DNA of 64,000 nucleotides from contig CM063109.1 of assembly GCA_031841125.1 (NCBI GenBank), positions 10,516,321 through 10,580,320 on the forward strand. The letters are read 5' to 3'. How positions within the stretch are numbered: the first letter of the stretch is position 1; each line of letters opens with the position of its first letter. Below the pieces are notes generated by a model, which was not told where the DNA came from, ran no database searches, and saw only the letters and a program-made list of their open reading frames with translations. This document shows, piece by piece, positions 1 to 12,345 of this stretch. A program made the position numbers and the translations under genes. Source of the DNA: Acanthococcus lagerstroemiae. Its lineage: Eukaryota > Arthropoda > Insecta > Hemiptera > Eriococcidae.

Positions 1-840
1 TATTTTTTTCAAGAAATGTTCTTGATAACCCTTCAATTATTTTTATTTCCATATGCCAACAATTTTCTGCGAACCTTACTCAAATTTCGTGTACGACTTT
101 TTTTTAAAACTTTCGGTATTGAATCAAGTTCAATTTTCTATTTCATCAAAGTATTCAAACTTCAAAATGTTTTTCACATTCAGATTTTTATCTGAACTCA
201 TTGTGGTTTTCCCAGGGTAGCCGCCATTTTCCGCGGATCAGGCTATGAATTGCTCAAAAACTCGTGATATGAAATTAATTTAAATTTTCAGATTTATCGA
301 ATTTGTCCGGATTGTGAGTCTTAAAATCTTTCTTTTGATCATTTGTTTCAGAATGTGACAACAATTTTCCAAGAATCTTACTCAATTTTCGTGTACGAGT
401 TTCTCAAAAATTATGATCCCAAATTCAATTCAATTTTCAATTTTCTCACTTTTTTTGAAAGCATTTGAAACGTAGTATTCAAATTACATTATTTTTTATT
501 TCTTCTAACTTCTTGTCATAACTCGTTGATGCGTTTCCCAGCGTTATTTCAATTCAAAGGCATCATCCAGTTTTAAAAATTATCCGGCGAAAATCTCCCG
601 AACATACCCACCTGCCCTTTATTCTTTACCACCCCTTCCCCGCAGATGTGATTGTTTAACTTCAAATTACATATACGAGTCATCTGAAAACTCTCGATAT
701 TGAATTAAATTCAATATTCCAATATTATTCACATTTCAGGATTTTTCATTTCTTTTAACTTATCATACTCGTAGCTCGCTGATGATTTTCGCGGCGTTAT
801 TTCAATTTAATGGCGCTTTCTTGTTTTGAAAATTAGCCAT
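1..840. repeat. Degenerate tandem repeat, ~300-bp unit, about 3 copies
   Basis: Three diverged copies follow one another. Landmarks recur at about 73, 379 and 668: a CTTACTC..TTTCGTGTACGA block, then a T-rich stretch, a block reading ATTGAATYAARTTCAAT, a CACATTYAGGATTTTT block and a GCGTTATTTCAATT block. Spacing is roughly 306 and 295 bases. No coding sequence is seen. The array runs off the left edge, so its true length is unknown. It could be an old satellite or the inside of a transposon. Confidence 0.5.
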
Positions 841-3800
841 CGAGAATCTTCCAGAGAAGTCCACCAGTAGGGGCGCCCTCATTGGGTGAGTTTCTGGTAA
901 ATGCTGAGAACTTTCGTGGTTGGTGGGTGGATGATCAAGCGATTGGGAGGGGGGCCTGCAATGTCCTGAAAAATTACACAAAAGCGTAAAAGCTAAGCAA
1001 TTATTACGTTTGTACGGGGAATAAATAAAAGGTGGATGGGTCTCTCCGGAAGATTTTCGCCGGATAAATTTCAAAACAAGTAGGCGTCACTGGTGTAAAT
1101 GAAAGAATGACGGGTCTATAAACAATAATGGCGTATCCAGAAGGCAACCCTTGGAAGGGCAATTCAGAATGTATAAGAACTGAATAACTTCCCTTTTATT
1201 CGATAATTTCGATAACTTTTATGTCCTTCAAGACCTTAATCGAATGAATAGATTAAACAGGAAATACTTGTTTGATGAGTGGTTTCGATAATGTTTCCAA
1301 GATATGCTACAAAGTTTTCCAATTTATTAGAATGGACTAGGAGGCAACCTTATTGAAGAATTTTTGATGTCGTCATATTCCTACTATTCAATATTTCTCT
1401 TTCGGGAAAGGAGACTATGAATCCTTCAGACCAGCTAAGGCTCTTCAATACTCATTTAAGTATCCTAGACTCTTTAAGAATCTTTCAGAGTTTTCGAAAC
1501 TTTTGAAACTGATTCAGGATTGTTGAAACTATTCAAAATTAGTTTGACAGTTTTTCATGATTCTTCCAGCCTTGATTAGAATTCTTCAACACTTAACCAA
1601 GACTTTTAAAGAGCTCATGAAATTCCTACATCAATATATTTTTACAACTTCTTCAGGTTAGGCAAGACTATTCAGTTCTCTTTCAAGACTGTTCCATATT
1701 TATGCACGGCTTCATCACTCTAGTATGTGCTTACACACATCTAAGACAGGCACTTTAAGACACAAACCCTTTAAAACCGCTGTAGGCAGAGAATAGTAAT
1801 TGAAAACGCTCAAATTCTGTGTTCTACTTTTTTTTTTTGCTTTTTTCTACCTGTCCTTTACTTATTTATACTTTATCCTCAGCTGAGTATCTAGGATACA
1901 TTACCCCCTTGCACCTTATGAAAATACAACACTGCGCAAAAATGAGAGAAATGACAAAAGTGAAAGTAATGGAAAAAAATGATGTCTGTTTACTCGATTT
2001 TTAGCATCTGTTTGTTCTTGTTTCAACTTCCCTCACTACCCTACCAGGTCACCATGAACTACATGGAATTCTATTGGATAATAGAACAAGTTAATAACAA
2101 CTCTGGGACTGCATTGAGGTGGCCCACGAGGCAGCAAAAATATCTCAGTGTATACCTACTTTTCCCCAATTTTACTAAAGCTGGTCTTCTTTCCGGGAAA
2201 GGACCTATAATCTATAATTTTTCATATCTGCCTGTCTAGCAAGCTGATTAGCTGTCTAACTGGGCGTACGTCGATCGAAGATCTCTCTTGTTCGGTGCTA
2301 GAATGTTAGACACTTTTCTAAAAAATATGATCCTTTGATCTGACTTTCTGTGGCTGGCTGGGTCAATGTCCATCTAAGAGTTCTCGAACATGTCTTCGCT
2401 TGTCTATCTGTCCACGTTCGCCTGGCTTTGCTGACAGTAATAGGTATATGTTTCAAAAAAAAAAAAAGGAATTCGAAGGACAAGCACTTTTAACATAGAT
2501 TTCCAATAAGAACCGATTTAACATCGTTTCGATTCTGGATTTCGATTCAACATGTTCTCGATTTTGGATTTCGGTTTCAGATACCATCGCTGTTACAAAT
2601 TATTTTCCTGAAACTTTTTTTTTTTTTTTTTTCCATTTATCTTTACCAAAACCTTATTGTTCTTGAAACGAAAATTGAGACCCTTAAGCATGTACTCATA
2701 GAGCTGAGTACAATTTACCAGGGTATTTATTTTCTAAATTTCCGTTCGCACTTCACCATCGAATCAGGACTATTACAAACACTGCCCAATTTTGTGAATT
2801 CGAATTATCAATTCTCTTTTGATGTTATTCGCGGTTTTAATAAAGCATTAAGCACTGAACTGCAATGTAATTTATGGACGCGCGCGGTCAGTGTGACAGT
2901 TTTATGACAATCTCTATGAACATAATGTATGAAAGTGAAAATCGAATAGAGCTTCGTGTTCAGCTGGAGATGGGATATTGCCTGCGCGAGAAAAGTATAG
3001 CCATGTTCAAGCTAGAGAGTGATTTCCTGGCAACTCATTGATCGTCAAAAAAAAAAAAAAAATTACACGTGCCTGTAAATTTATTCAAAACTGTGAGGGC
3101 CATATGAGCCGGCAGCTGTCCTGGTTTGTACAGAAAAGCTGGGCCACATTAAAGATGTCTTGGTTCAGGAACATCACAAGTATTTAAATATTTCTGCGAG
3201 TCAATTTTGACGCCTATTAGTCGATATTCCCGGATGATATGCCACATCATTTCGGTATGATTTGACTTTGTGTAAGCGAGAACTATAAAGGTTTTCAACT
3301 CATTAGAATACCTAAATTAAATACCAGCCGGTATTCAACATTTCGGTAGAATTAGGTAATTTCGGCGGTATCCGTAAAGGGCCACCATTTTAGCGGATTA
3401 ATCTGCAATTATAGACAATTAGTTTTAAACTTGTGGCCATTAATTGAATCGTTGTCCCGAAAATTCTGTGTGTAGATTAAGATCTGGTTAAGATTCAAAT
3501 ACACTGGTCCACGAACTGGCTGAAAAAAATAGAGTTGACTATTGCTGATTCCGGAGTAGACTACAAACTTTAGCACATAAATATGTTGTTCGCTAGTCGA
3601 TGTTATCGCGACATGTTTATTTCCGTTTTTTTGTTGTTTTTTCTTTCCCCTTGAAGAAATAAAGCCTGCGCTTCATTAGCTCGCAATAGCGTATTTCACG
3701 TTGTGAATGGAGCCGTCAAGCCGTTCAATAGATAATTAAAAATTTGAGTTTTCATTAGGTACATTTGTATTTTACCTATATTGTCAGCTAAGTTCGGTTA

Positions 3801-3890
3801 TGGGACTGAATTCTGAGTGGCAGCTATCTCACTCAAATCGAATATATTCAACTAAATCGAACTGTGTAATACTCGATGCCATCTTGAAAT
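841..3890. other. No gene recognised
   Basis: AT-rich sequence with short ORFs only (90 codons or fewer) that show no family resemblance. It holds poly-T and poly-A runs near 2619-2631 and 3047-3061. I see no element ends with target duplications here. Confidence 0.5.
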
Positions 3891-3894
3891 TCAA

Positions 3895-4159
3895 CCCGAT
3901 GCGCAAAAACCCGCCAGTTACCCGCGGAAAAGTTACTTTTTTGTAACCCTTTCGATAACCCGAGTAAAGCCGGGAAGGTTTCCGAGGGTAACTGACGGGT
4001 AACTACAGGGCTAAATGGGTAACTGGTAATCTCTATCCATGTGGCACTGCAATTACCCGTCAGTTACCCTCGGAAACCTTTCCGGCTTTACTCGGGTTAT
4101 CGAAGAGTTACAAAAAAGTAACTTTTCCGCGGGTAACTGGGGGGTGTTTGCGCATCGGG
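3895..4159. mobile_element. Foldback MITE of the GGGTAAC family (265 bp)
   Basis: The element begins CCCGATGCGCAAA and ends TTTGCGCATCGGG. The two arms pair for about 108 bases with only a few mismatches, leaving a loop of about 46 bases. The motif GGGTAAC, or its complement, recurs in both arms and in the loop. No clear target duplication is visible. The same ends and motif occur in the tandem pair at 6132-6414. It carries no protein, so it would be non-autonomous. Confidence 0.75.
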
Positions 4160-4299
4160 AAGTCCGTCACAAGTTCACTGGAGGAGGAAAAAATTATATC
4201 TACAAGGGTGGGGACGGGGAATCTTAGCAAATGATGGATAATGACGTATTTCCTAACAAGGATGGTAACAATGGATTTATCTTTCTTCATGGAAGGGGG

Positions 4300-6100
4300 C
4301 GAACTGAGTTACAAGGGGGCGATGCCCAATTTTCATCCCATAATTGTGGTTCTACTAGAATTTGTGGTTACCCCGAATGCCGGATACCGAAGAATTAGCT
4401 CTCTTTATTCCTTTCCTGGCCGAAAGACAAAAGCACTCGGATTTATTCGTGCCTCAGTTTCCCATTCGCAGTGTGGTTGCCATTGGGATGGTCTTCCCAT
4501 CATCTTGCAGAATTTACAAATTGGGCGTTTCAGGTTTTCAGTTAACAAATGCACGCATCTTATGAAAACTTGAGAGTTCAAATTTTTGTTTCAATAATTG
4601 GAAAATCCTTAATTCTCGCCCCAAAGTGGCTTCGCTGCGGTCCTACTCAACCGTATATTTTCAGTAGTCGTAAAGTTCCTCTCAGTCTAACATTTCAATC
4701 TGCTTCTTTTTAAATTTGGAAGCTTACCGACACGATTCCTCGAATAAATGTGGAATATGTTTGAAAGTAATTAATGTCTCCCGGAAATGTCAAATGTGTG
4801 AATCACAGGTTCACAGCCCTGGCCTCTTTTCAATGAGATGTGTTTTCCCGGTGACGATCTCAAACACTAAGCTGCAGACAAGTTCACATTTCAACTCTCA
4901 GTTTTCAAGACTAGGTGTGTACATAGTTGAGTCAGACAGGTGACGTCATTCAGAATCAAATATTTCGAAAATAAATTTGCTGAGTATCGCTCTCAACATC
5001 GAGTCTCAGATTTTCCATCGAATGCCAATTACACTCATTTACCGTAATGCGACGGGTCGATCGTGTATAACACTGCTTTTTAATTAACGCTAGAAAGTGT
5101 AAAAAGTTATTACACATGGCCTGAACTGGTAATCGAATAGGTGAAGTTACATTATTTGGTGTCATGAGCAAAAACAAGTACCATCAAATGGTCATTCTAT
5201 TGTCGAGTTGAAATCATTGGACTGTAACGGTTTACTCAACTTGATCCTCGTTCGTCGGCTTCCTAAGAAAGACACCTGTAAGTTTTCATGTATTATCCAT
5301 GCCCAACCCAGTAGTTCGAAATGATAATAAATAACTGTAGTTTATAAACCCACGACCAAACCACCGACCCAGGATTTTTTTAACGTGTTATACATGGACA
5401 TTGGCCATTTGTAAATCATGGGATATCACAACTTGCACTCTTTCTTGATTCTGAACATACTCTTCTGAAAACAGTAGTTTTTTTAGGGGGCATAGTGCTT
5501 CCGTACGTTTTCCTGGCGGATTGCTTTCGAGTAGGTAGGTTGCGAGGTCATTAAACAATGTATTTGAAATGTATTTTATTAGTACGGAGATGCAAGAGGA
5601 CTACGTAATGACGGACTCAGGGTTTGTAAAGGCACGTGTCTATGTCGATATATACATAATTCTAGAAGATTTGACTATTCTATCGCGTTTGAATTTAATT
5701 TCACGATTTAGGCTTTAGGATTGGGTTAAGTTTAACCTGAAGCAAGATCCTTTCCCACTTTCCTCGTGTTTCAAACTAAATGCTTTTAGCTAACATAGTA
5801 TGAGATCAGTAGACTTTGTGATGCAGGAGAGCCCCTCAGACCACAGGTGTCAGATTTAGCCTTCCCACAAAAAACCTTCAAAATTAACGCACAATCTTAA
5901 TTCTTATTCGTTTATGAATCTGCTGTTCCATTAAATCGAAGAAAACCATGTATGAAAGTAAGTTACTATCTACTGGGAAATAAGAAAATTAGAAGTTGAT
6001 AGGCATTTAAGGAAAGTATTCTGCATCATGGCACTGAAAATCTCTTTGTTTAGTACGTGTATTGGCCATGGGCTACTCTGTCACTGAACATCTCAATTAG
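4300..6100. other. No gene recognised
   Basis: A 110-codon ORF (4241-4573, +) and several shorter ones cross this stretch, but none shows a recognisable domain, signal peptide or splice context. Base composition is ordinary AT-rich. I see no repeat limits. Confidence 0.4.
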
Positions 6101-6106
6101 CAATCG

Positions 6107-6564
6107 AATAAGAGTAGAAAAAATACTTGAACCTGATGCGCAAAATCCCACCAGTCTCCCGGGTAACTAAAGGGGAACCAACGGGTTCCTGGGTAATCTG
6201 AGGGTAACCGAGGGTTGCAAATGGGTATCTTATCCGCGGGTAACTAGAGCGTAACTGACTGCGTATCGGGATGCGCAAAATCCCGCCAATTACCCGGGTA
6301 ACTAAAGGGGAACCAAGGGTAACTGTTGGGTTTCTGGATAATCTGAGGGTAACTGAGGGTTGCAAATGGGTAACTTCTCGGCGGGTAACTAGAGGGTAGC
6401 TGAATGCGCATCGGACAGTAGATGCTTGTCACTCGGTAAACTGAAAATTTTGTTTTCGCGGACACCTTTCCCTCTGATTTAAAATAAGAATAGAAAAAAT
6501 ATTTGAAGTAGATGCCTGTCGCTCGGTAAACTGAAAATTTTGTTTTCGCCGACATCTCCCATCT
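6107..6564. repeat. 90-bp tandem duplication, one copy split by the GGGTAAC element
   Basis: The sequence AGAATAGAAAAAATATTTGAA followed by GTAGATGCCTGTCGCTCGG is intact at 6488-6526. In the upstream copy the same two halves lie at about 6110-6131 and 6418-6436, separated by the element at 6132-6414. The downstream half (GTAGATG.. to the ACATCTCCC-like end) recurs with a 90-base offset (6418 against 6508). The intact copy acts as a local empty site. Confidence 0.7.
6132..6414. mobile_element. Two head-to-tail copies of the GGGTAAC-family element
   Basis: Copy one runs about 6132-6269 and copy two about 6269-6414. Each starts near CTGATGCGCAAAATCCC or GATGCGCAAAATCCC and ends GCGTATCGG or GCGCATCGG. 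Inside, GGGTAAC-type heptamers recur six to nine times per copy. The copies share the order of internal blocks (AAAGGGGAACCAA, TCTGAGGGTAAC, GTTGCAAATGGGTA). Unlike the copy at 3895-4159 these are not long palindromes; only the ends are inverted. Confidence 0.7.
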
Positions 6565-6873
6565 ATTTAAGAGAAACATCTAAATACCTCAAGCAAACTA
6601 GTACATAAAATAATATATGATTGGCATCTCAGCGCCAAGATCTCTGGAGATCTTTCTCGTCAAATCATTTCTGACATCAAATAATATGTATTAGTTTGCT
6701 TCATCCTTTCTTCCTCGAAGGAAAACTAGAATCAAAGGTCATCTTTACTCACGTCTTCTATAATCTATATATACTTTACCACACATCACCATTCTATTCA
6801 CTGAAAAGTTGACCTTCTCTTCCTCCTTTCTGTAGACAAAAGGGAAATATGAATCTAAAAAGCTAGCAGAGGC

Positions 6874-7077
6874 TTAGCCCATTATCCACTTCTCGGCTTC
6901 ATTTCTCGTAGAGACTGTTCTGGCTTCAATTTCTGCTAGTCTCTGTCTGATTGTACATTTGCTTGGAATTCTGGAATATCCTCGGGCGGTGAGAGAATTG
7001 GAAAAGCAAGAAAGTCTGAACGAGTGCAGCGTATTGTGGAATTTTAATGAGGCGGATCTTAATGGCGTAGGTATCAA
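6874..7077 (-). CDS. Possible terminal exon, unrecognised (low support)
   Basis: The last ~28 codons of this minus-strand ORF are rich in Arg, Glu and Ala (ending EAEKWIMG) and look more protein-like than most local ORFs. A pyrimidine-rich tract precedes a possible acceptor near 6974. I do not recognise the family and found no matching upstream exon. It may well be chance. Confidence 0.15.
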   Translation of the reverse strand: MIPTPLRSASLKFHNTLHSFRLSCFSNSLTARGYSRIPSKCTIRQRLAEIEARTVSTRNEAEKWIMG

Positions 7078-7079
7078 GG

Positions 7080-7950
7080 CGTGTTAAAAGGGTTCTAATG
7101 AACTTTACATTGAAAATTATTTGAGTGTCGCTTAGTTGAGAATCAATGTCTTGAAAAGAATTGGCCGCTCACTTCGGAAAGCATTTTAATTTCAAGAGTA
7201 CAAATCGTTCAAGAAAATGATCGAAGAGCCAAGAGGAAGAGAGAAAGAGAGAGCTAAAATTATAAGATTCTCAAACACTGAGAATCACCCCTCCCAGAAC
7301 TGCTTCCTGGATTCGCTATTGTGAATAGATATCAAAGCAGTCGCCAGGATTTTCTTCTCAGAAAGGGGCCTGTCTTTTTCAGGGGTCGCCAAGTCGATGA
7401 ATTTTTGTGTTCGTCTAATTTAACGAGTTCAATTCCAAATTTCAAAAGGGCCAATGCCCCACTGGCTCCTCTTTGACGGCGCCCATAATAAATACTAATA
7501 GGTGACTGACAATCTGAATAAGGCTAAGAAAACTAGAAACAGTTCTAAATAACAAAAAGTAGGACTTCATCTGATCATGTACATTAAGATGGCATTTATT
7601 TCATTTGTTTTTCTTCAATTCTTGTTTTCACCCGGACGGTTGGTGTATTTAGGTGTAAAAATTTGACACTCAAAATTTCAGTGGAAAAACAATTTCTCAA
7701 GGGGTCTCACAAATGCATGGGATGAAGATTAACATAAATTTCCCCTAAGGAAAATGCAATTCAGTCTATTTCGCCGAAGGGGAGTAAGTAAATTGGTTGT
7801 ACAGGACAATACTGTTCTCTGTGGTGTAATTTTTGCCTCAGTGCATATTTTTTCAAAAAATTTTATTTGGGGGCCATGGGGGTGGTCAAAAATGAGGCTC
7901 TCAGGGGGTTTATTAGCGCAACTGCGAAATCTACTCAACAAAAACTGAAC
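7080..7950. other. No gene recognised
   Basis: AT-rich sequence with overlapping short ORFs on both strands at 7729-7948 that are mirror images of each other and show no domain. Confidence 0.35.
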
Positions 7951-7959
7951 CAGTGCATG

Positions 7960-9550
7960 TAATGACTTGTTGTCATAGTTTACGGATTGAACTCATTTTT
8001 TATGTCGTTCTAAGTGTACTTTTTGCTACAATAGGGCTCCACAGAGGGGTCATAACCTGAGAATTAGGGTTCAGAGCTCCAAGGGTGTCGATTATAGGGA
8101 TTTTTGCAATGCTAAGTTTATTTTTGAGGTTATTTAAGCTCTGCTTCCTACCTGTTAAGGTCCACAAGGGGCAACAACCTGAAATATCAACATGTACATA
8201 CACATAGACATTACTATCAAACATAGTATTTCTTGGGTCACCGAGTTCAATTTTAAGCTGTTACCCTTACCTGTCGAGGTTCACAGGGGGCTGTAACCTG
8301 AAACTTGGACATATTCGAATGTCTCATTGATATCCAGTTTCATTACCTGTTTTCCATAATAAGTACCTAGCTGTGTAAATTAAATTTTCTGGAGACTATG
8401 CTTTGGAAGACATGCAAATTGATGGTTATAGGTTTTTATTAAAACCATTATTAATACAAATGACAGAAGCGGATATCGAGAATTGCTGTGCTTAATATTA
8501 ATAATGTATATGTATGTTAATGTCAATATGTTATAGCCTTCTGTGGATCTTGATAGGTAGGGGTTATAACAAAAATGAGCTCAAAAATGAATTCAGTGAC
8601 CTAAGAAATGCTGTGTCCATTATTGATCTCTAATATGTATAAAAGTGTTTGTTTGTCTGTCGGGTGAACAGGAAGAGCTAAGGGGTTCGTATTTTCTGGA
8701 TGTGTTCGTATGAACTCTGAATAGATTTTAGGCTAGAAAAAATTTCGGCACCCTTACTAAAAGGGGGTTCACAAAATTTTGCCCCTTCTAGACTTCCTAA
8801 TTTTTGTTTTTGATCTGGACGTTTCGGAAGTGTTCTACATCGAACCTCTTCGTATTGTGCTAAAATTTGGTGGCTGTCACTGCCTCCTTTCAGAAATTAT
8901 TAACGGGTAGAAATTTTTAGTCACTAATTTGTATATATACTCTGCCCCTTTCGGCGGATCTAGGGGCGTTAGAAATATGGTATCCACCCATTTTGGACAT
9001 CACAGACACTAAATTCAAAATTACACGCAACTCTGCCCGGGGTCCCCCTTTCTTCTTGCTCTGTAGCGATGCTGAGGGTGCTGATGGGGAGCTGCCTTGG
9101 CGCTAACTGGTTTTCCGAGGGAGGGGGTCTGCGTTCTCCGAGGTTTTCTGCTTATGGTGGGTCTAATGGGGCTGCTAGCAATACATGTAAATATAAAGGT
9201 AAATGTCGATATTTCAGGTTGCAACCCCTCTGTGGACGTAGTAGGTGGGGTTAGAAATTTTGTACTCGCAATTTCAAAATTGAATTCAGCATTGCAAGAA
9301 ACTATGTAATCGACATCCATGAAGTTATGAATCTCAATTTTTGAGTTATGACATTTGCGGTAGGGGTAAGCTGAAAATGACAAAAATGAATTCAGCGTAT
9401 CCATTAATCATGAACCCACTGCCACGAAATCAAATTTTTTGGGGAAAAATATATAACGTAGCGAAAGATGACATCACAGAGAACAGTACTTTTTGGTACT
9501 CAATTTATTTAAACCTTCCCAAAATCTTTGAGTCGAAATAAGTTAAATTG
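7960..9550. repeat. Region of diverged short repeats, partly inverted
   Basis: A block of the form GTCCACARRGGGNNNNAACCTGA recurs at about 8036, 8159 and 8279 on the plus strand and, inverted, at about 9214-9240. The 9180-9245 segment is close to the reverse complement of 8155-8215 (shared ACATGTA..AATATCGACAT-like core). The ORFs at 9021-9404 (-) and 9069-9309 (+) lie in these repeats and have no recognisable domain. An old transposon with inverted internal copies is the likeliest source. Confidence 0.45.
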
Positions 9551-9656
9551 CACTTTTCCTTATGGGAAATCCTATGTTAAACAATACTCGTTTGATGGAT
9601 TTTTGAAGAAATTTCGAATTTTTACATCTAAATACAACAATTTTTCGTATGGGAAC

Positions 9657-9782
9657 GAATGGCCATACCCAAGATTTAAGTAAGGGGGTTGCAATTAGGA
9701 TACGTTCTTTGGTGGGGGGGGGGGGCGCAGTCACAGTTCCGCCCTCCTCTCCCCCAAAACTCCGCAGTCGGCACGGCCCTGT
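9657..9782. mobile_element. Probable hAT-type MITE fragment with poly-G core
   Basis: The head (TACCCAAGATTTAAGTAAGGG) matches the head of the element at 32579-32746, and the tail GGCACGGCCCTG has the CAGGGCC-type end typical of hAT elements. A run of 13 G lies inside (9714-9726). The left terminal CAG has been lost and no target duplication is evident, so the limits are approximate. Confidence 0.4.
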
Positions 9783-10559
9783 CTACCTCAGTTCAGAATC
9801 TGGCAACGGTTGCTACTATTTTTTTTTAGGGGCTAATTTTTTTTTCTCTCTGCAATTTTGTTGTCCCTCAAGCCTGGTACAGAATTCTTTGCAGGGGGTA
9901 AATTTTATGGTGTTAACTCTAATTTTTCGCACTTTTGTGAAAAAATTAGTTTTTGAACAGCTGTGGAGGTATGGGGGAATTATCCCCCAAACCTCCCCCT
10001 TATAAACGGCTGTGAGTTATTTTAATTTGACCGCTTTAAGCAGTCGCCTGTTCGTAAGTCCAGCACACCTAATCTCACCTAAGGCTCCTCCCTGTGAGAT
10101 AAGCTGCAACGAACTGTTTTTGGATTAGTCTTATAAACGAGATGCCTTGGGCTTAAGCAATTTTCACGCATACAAGTAACCAGTATATCTGAGGCATATT
10201 CAGTTCAAGCCGGCAAGGTGCCTAGTTCTGGAAAAGTCAAGAAATTTAGAAATTCCGGGAAAATTACGAATTTTAGGAAATATTTCTAAGAAAAGCATAA
10301 CGCATATAAGAGACTTTCGAAAAGTGTACTTTCTGTGTTTTCCTTTGAAGCGGTTGAAGCCGAAATGAGGCAAATTAAGTTTTTTTATTCTTGTATCTTA
10401 GTTTTGTTTTTATTATTCGCAATAAAGTTGCAAAGGATTGTATATTGCGCAGATCTTTTTGTATGCCCTGTAACTTCATTTAGCCCCTTTTCGGGCTATT
10501 CTGAAACGTGTCAGGGAAAGTTACGGCATTCAGGGGATTTTATTTCAGAAATAAATTAG

Positions 10560-10830
10560 GCACCGTGGCCGGGTCAGTTGCACGTGAGCAGTAGGGTCCC
10601 AGCGTGCCAAAAGACAAAATATAGTAGATACAGCTCTGAATCACTTGACCGAAGATAGTCGATGACGTAAAAGAAAGATTAGCGTAACTGTATTTAAAAT
10701 TTCATCACACGGTTACGCTAATTTGGCAAAATCGCCAAGATGGTGTGATTTGAAATTTGGCTGTTTCTGCCACACTCGGTAAACTAGAGCGTGACTACAT
10801 GTGACATGGAAAACCCGGTGAACAGGTGCT
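10560..10830. other. Small imperfect hairpin region
   Basis: ATTAGCGTAAC at about 10679 is repeated inverted as GTTACGCTAAT at about 10712. A second nested pair is CATCACAC (10704) with GTGTGAT (10743). No protein is seen. This may be the end of a small inverted-repeat element. Confidence 0.35.
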
Positions 10831-11622
10831 AAAAGCATAAGCTCAAATAGTCAACTAGGGGAGGGGGCTGACTATCAAAATAATGCTGAAAATTCTTTCA
10901 CTCGTATAATTTTTCAGTCTTTTGGTGGGCCTTCCGAGCAGGCACGGACTGGTCCACCGGAATACCGGGACACTCCCGGTGGGACCCCGAAACTATGAGA
11001 CTCTAATTTATTATTATTATTATTACATATTATTATTATATTACTATTATACAGCCTGTACTGAGAAGGGAACGTAGCGTGCCCTACTCTGCCCAACATT
11101 GAGCATAGGCCTCCCCTACCTTTCTCCACCTTTTCCGATTTTCCCTAGCTCTTCCCCAAAGCATTCCCACCGTTTTTATTATTTCATCCCGCCATCTAGT
11201 TGGAGGTCTACCCTTCCTCCTTTTATGGTGTAATGGAACTCAATCTAAGACTCTTTTCCCCCAGCCATTTGGATCAGATCTGTATAAGTGTCCCGCGTAA
11301 TCAACTTTCAATTTCTTTATTTTGTAAGCTATATCATGGTTTCTATCCATTAGTTCCTTATTTCTCACTTTTTCTCTCTGCCTTTTTCCGAGCACACTTC
11401 TCAACAGTTTTCTATGTCACTTTCCTGTTTAATTTGTTTTTAGTAAGCGACCATATGTCTGAACTCCGTAAGTCAGTGTTGGGTATATGACACTTTCCAG
11501 TATTTCGATATTGCTGTTTATACTTATTTGACATTTTAGAATTATTTTTTGTAACAAAAAACTTTTCCATGTGTTTTGTATTCGTGCAGGGATTTCTTTT
11601 TCTTGTCCATTTTCTAACGATA

Positions 11623-12129
11623 CTACTTATGCCCAAGGTATCTGAATTCATTGACTATAGTTATTTCTTCACCCCTTATATTAAATATGACATCTTTCTG
11701 TTTCGTTAACAGTTCTGTTTTTTCCAAATTAGTTTCCAGGCCCACTTTGCTACTTTCCCCTCCAAGTTCATCAGTCATCCTCTCCAATTCCCTCAAGTCC
11801 TCACTTAACAGTACAACGTTGTCAGCAAACTTGAGGTGGCTTAGTCTTGTCCAATTTATTATGATCCCTTTGCTTTCCCACTCCAATTTCTTGAACACCT
11901 CCTCGAAAACTGCACTGAATATATTAGGAGACAGGAGATTCCCCTGTCGGACCCCATGAGGCCCTAAATGCTGGATAAGATTGAATATATTAGGAGACAG
12001 GGAATCTCCCTGTCGGACCCCATGAGACCCTAAAGGCTGGATATAATTATAACAGTTACGAGCCAATAGTAGAAAATGAAAACTTTTGATGAATACGTAA
12101 TTTTTTAGAAAATTGAAATAATTCTTCAC
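11623..12129 (-). pseudogene. LINE reverse transcriptase fragment with internal duplication
   Basis: The ORF contains the RT block GVRQGDSLSPNIF, followed by HLKFADNVVLLSEDL, where the usual catalytic FADD reads FADN, and then GLETNLEKTE, matching the order of RT motifs in RTE-type LINEs. The block around GVRQG..LSPNIF is present twice in frame because of a 66-bp tandem duplication (11917-12048 on the plus strand). Further frames downstream carry the thumb and connector. The changed catalytic Asp, the duplication and the frameshifts indicate a dead copy. Confidence 0.8.
11917..12048. repeat. 66-bp tandem duplication inside the RT fragment
   Basis: GAATATATTAGGAGACAGG starts at 11917 and again at 11983, and the following bases match with a few differences. 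The 66-base period keeps the reading frame (22 codons), so the RT ORF stays open through both units. Confidence 0.85.
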
Positions 12130-12345
12130 GTTGCACAGATGAGGACCTTAATTCCATCATAGATATTCGAGTCAGTCACAAACCTATAACATAATGCACC
12201 CTTTCACCTTATTTCATAAAACTGTCAGTTAGGCCAATAATTATATGTGTAAGACTTATTGATTTTCCGAGTCTAACACACCTTTGAACACGGTGGTCTA
12301 TGACTACTATGATCTAGACTAGAACGAACTTACGACTGCAATACG

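Larger units (their letters stand above)
11009..12129 (-). mobile_element. RTE-like LINE, 5'-truncated, inserted in the hAT element
   Basis: Read on the minus strand, this runs from reverse-transcriptase codons to an (ATAAT)n-type microsatellite tail at about 11009-11053, the kind of 3' end typical of RTE elements. Between them is a frameshifted connector with LTYG-like and RWRDE..W..AR..R..WR..EAY-like motifs, the usual LINE C-terminal signature. The 5' part of the element (endonuclease) is missing. It lies wholly inside the hAT transposon and so inserted after it. Confidence 0.75.

Noticed and set aside
4241..4573. 110-codon plus-strand ORF
   Set aside because: Overlaps another open frame (4362-4565), lacks any domain, and no splice or promoter context supports it.
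11200..11490. 96-codon plus-strand ORF and 11651-11959 plus-strand ORF
   Set aside because: They are antisense to the nested LINE.
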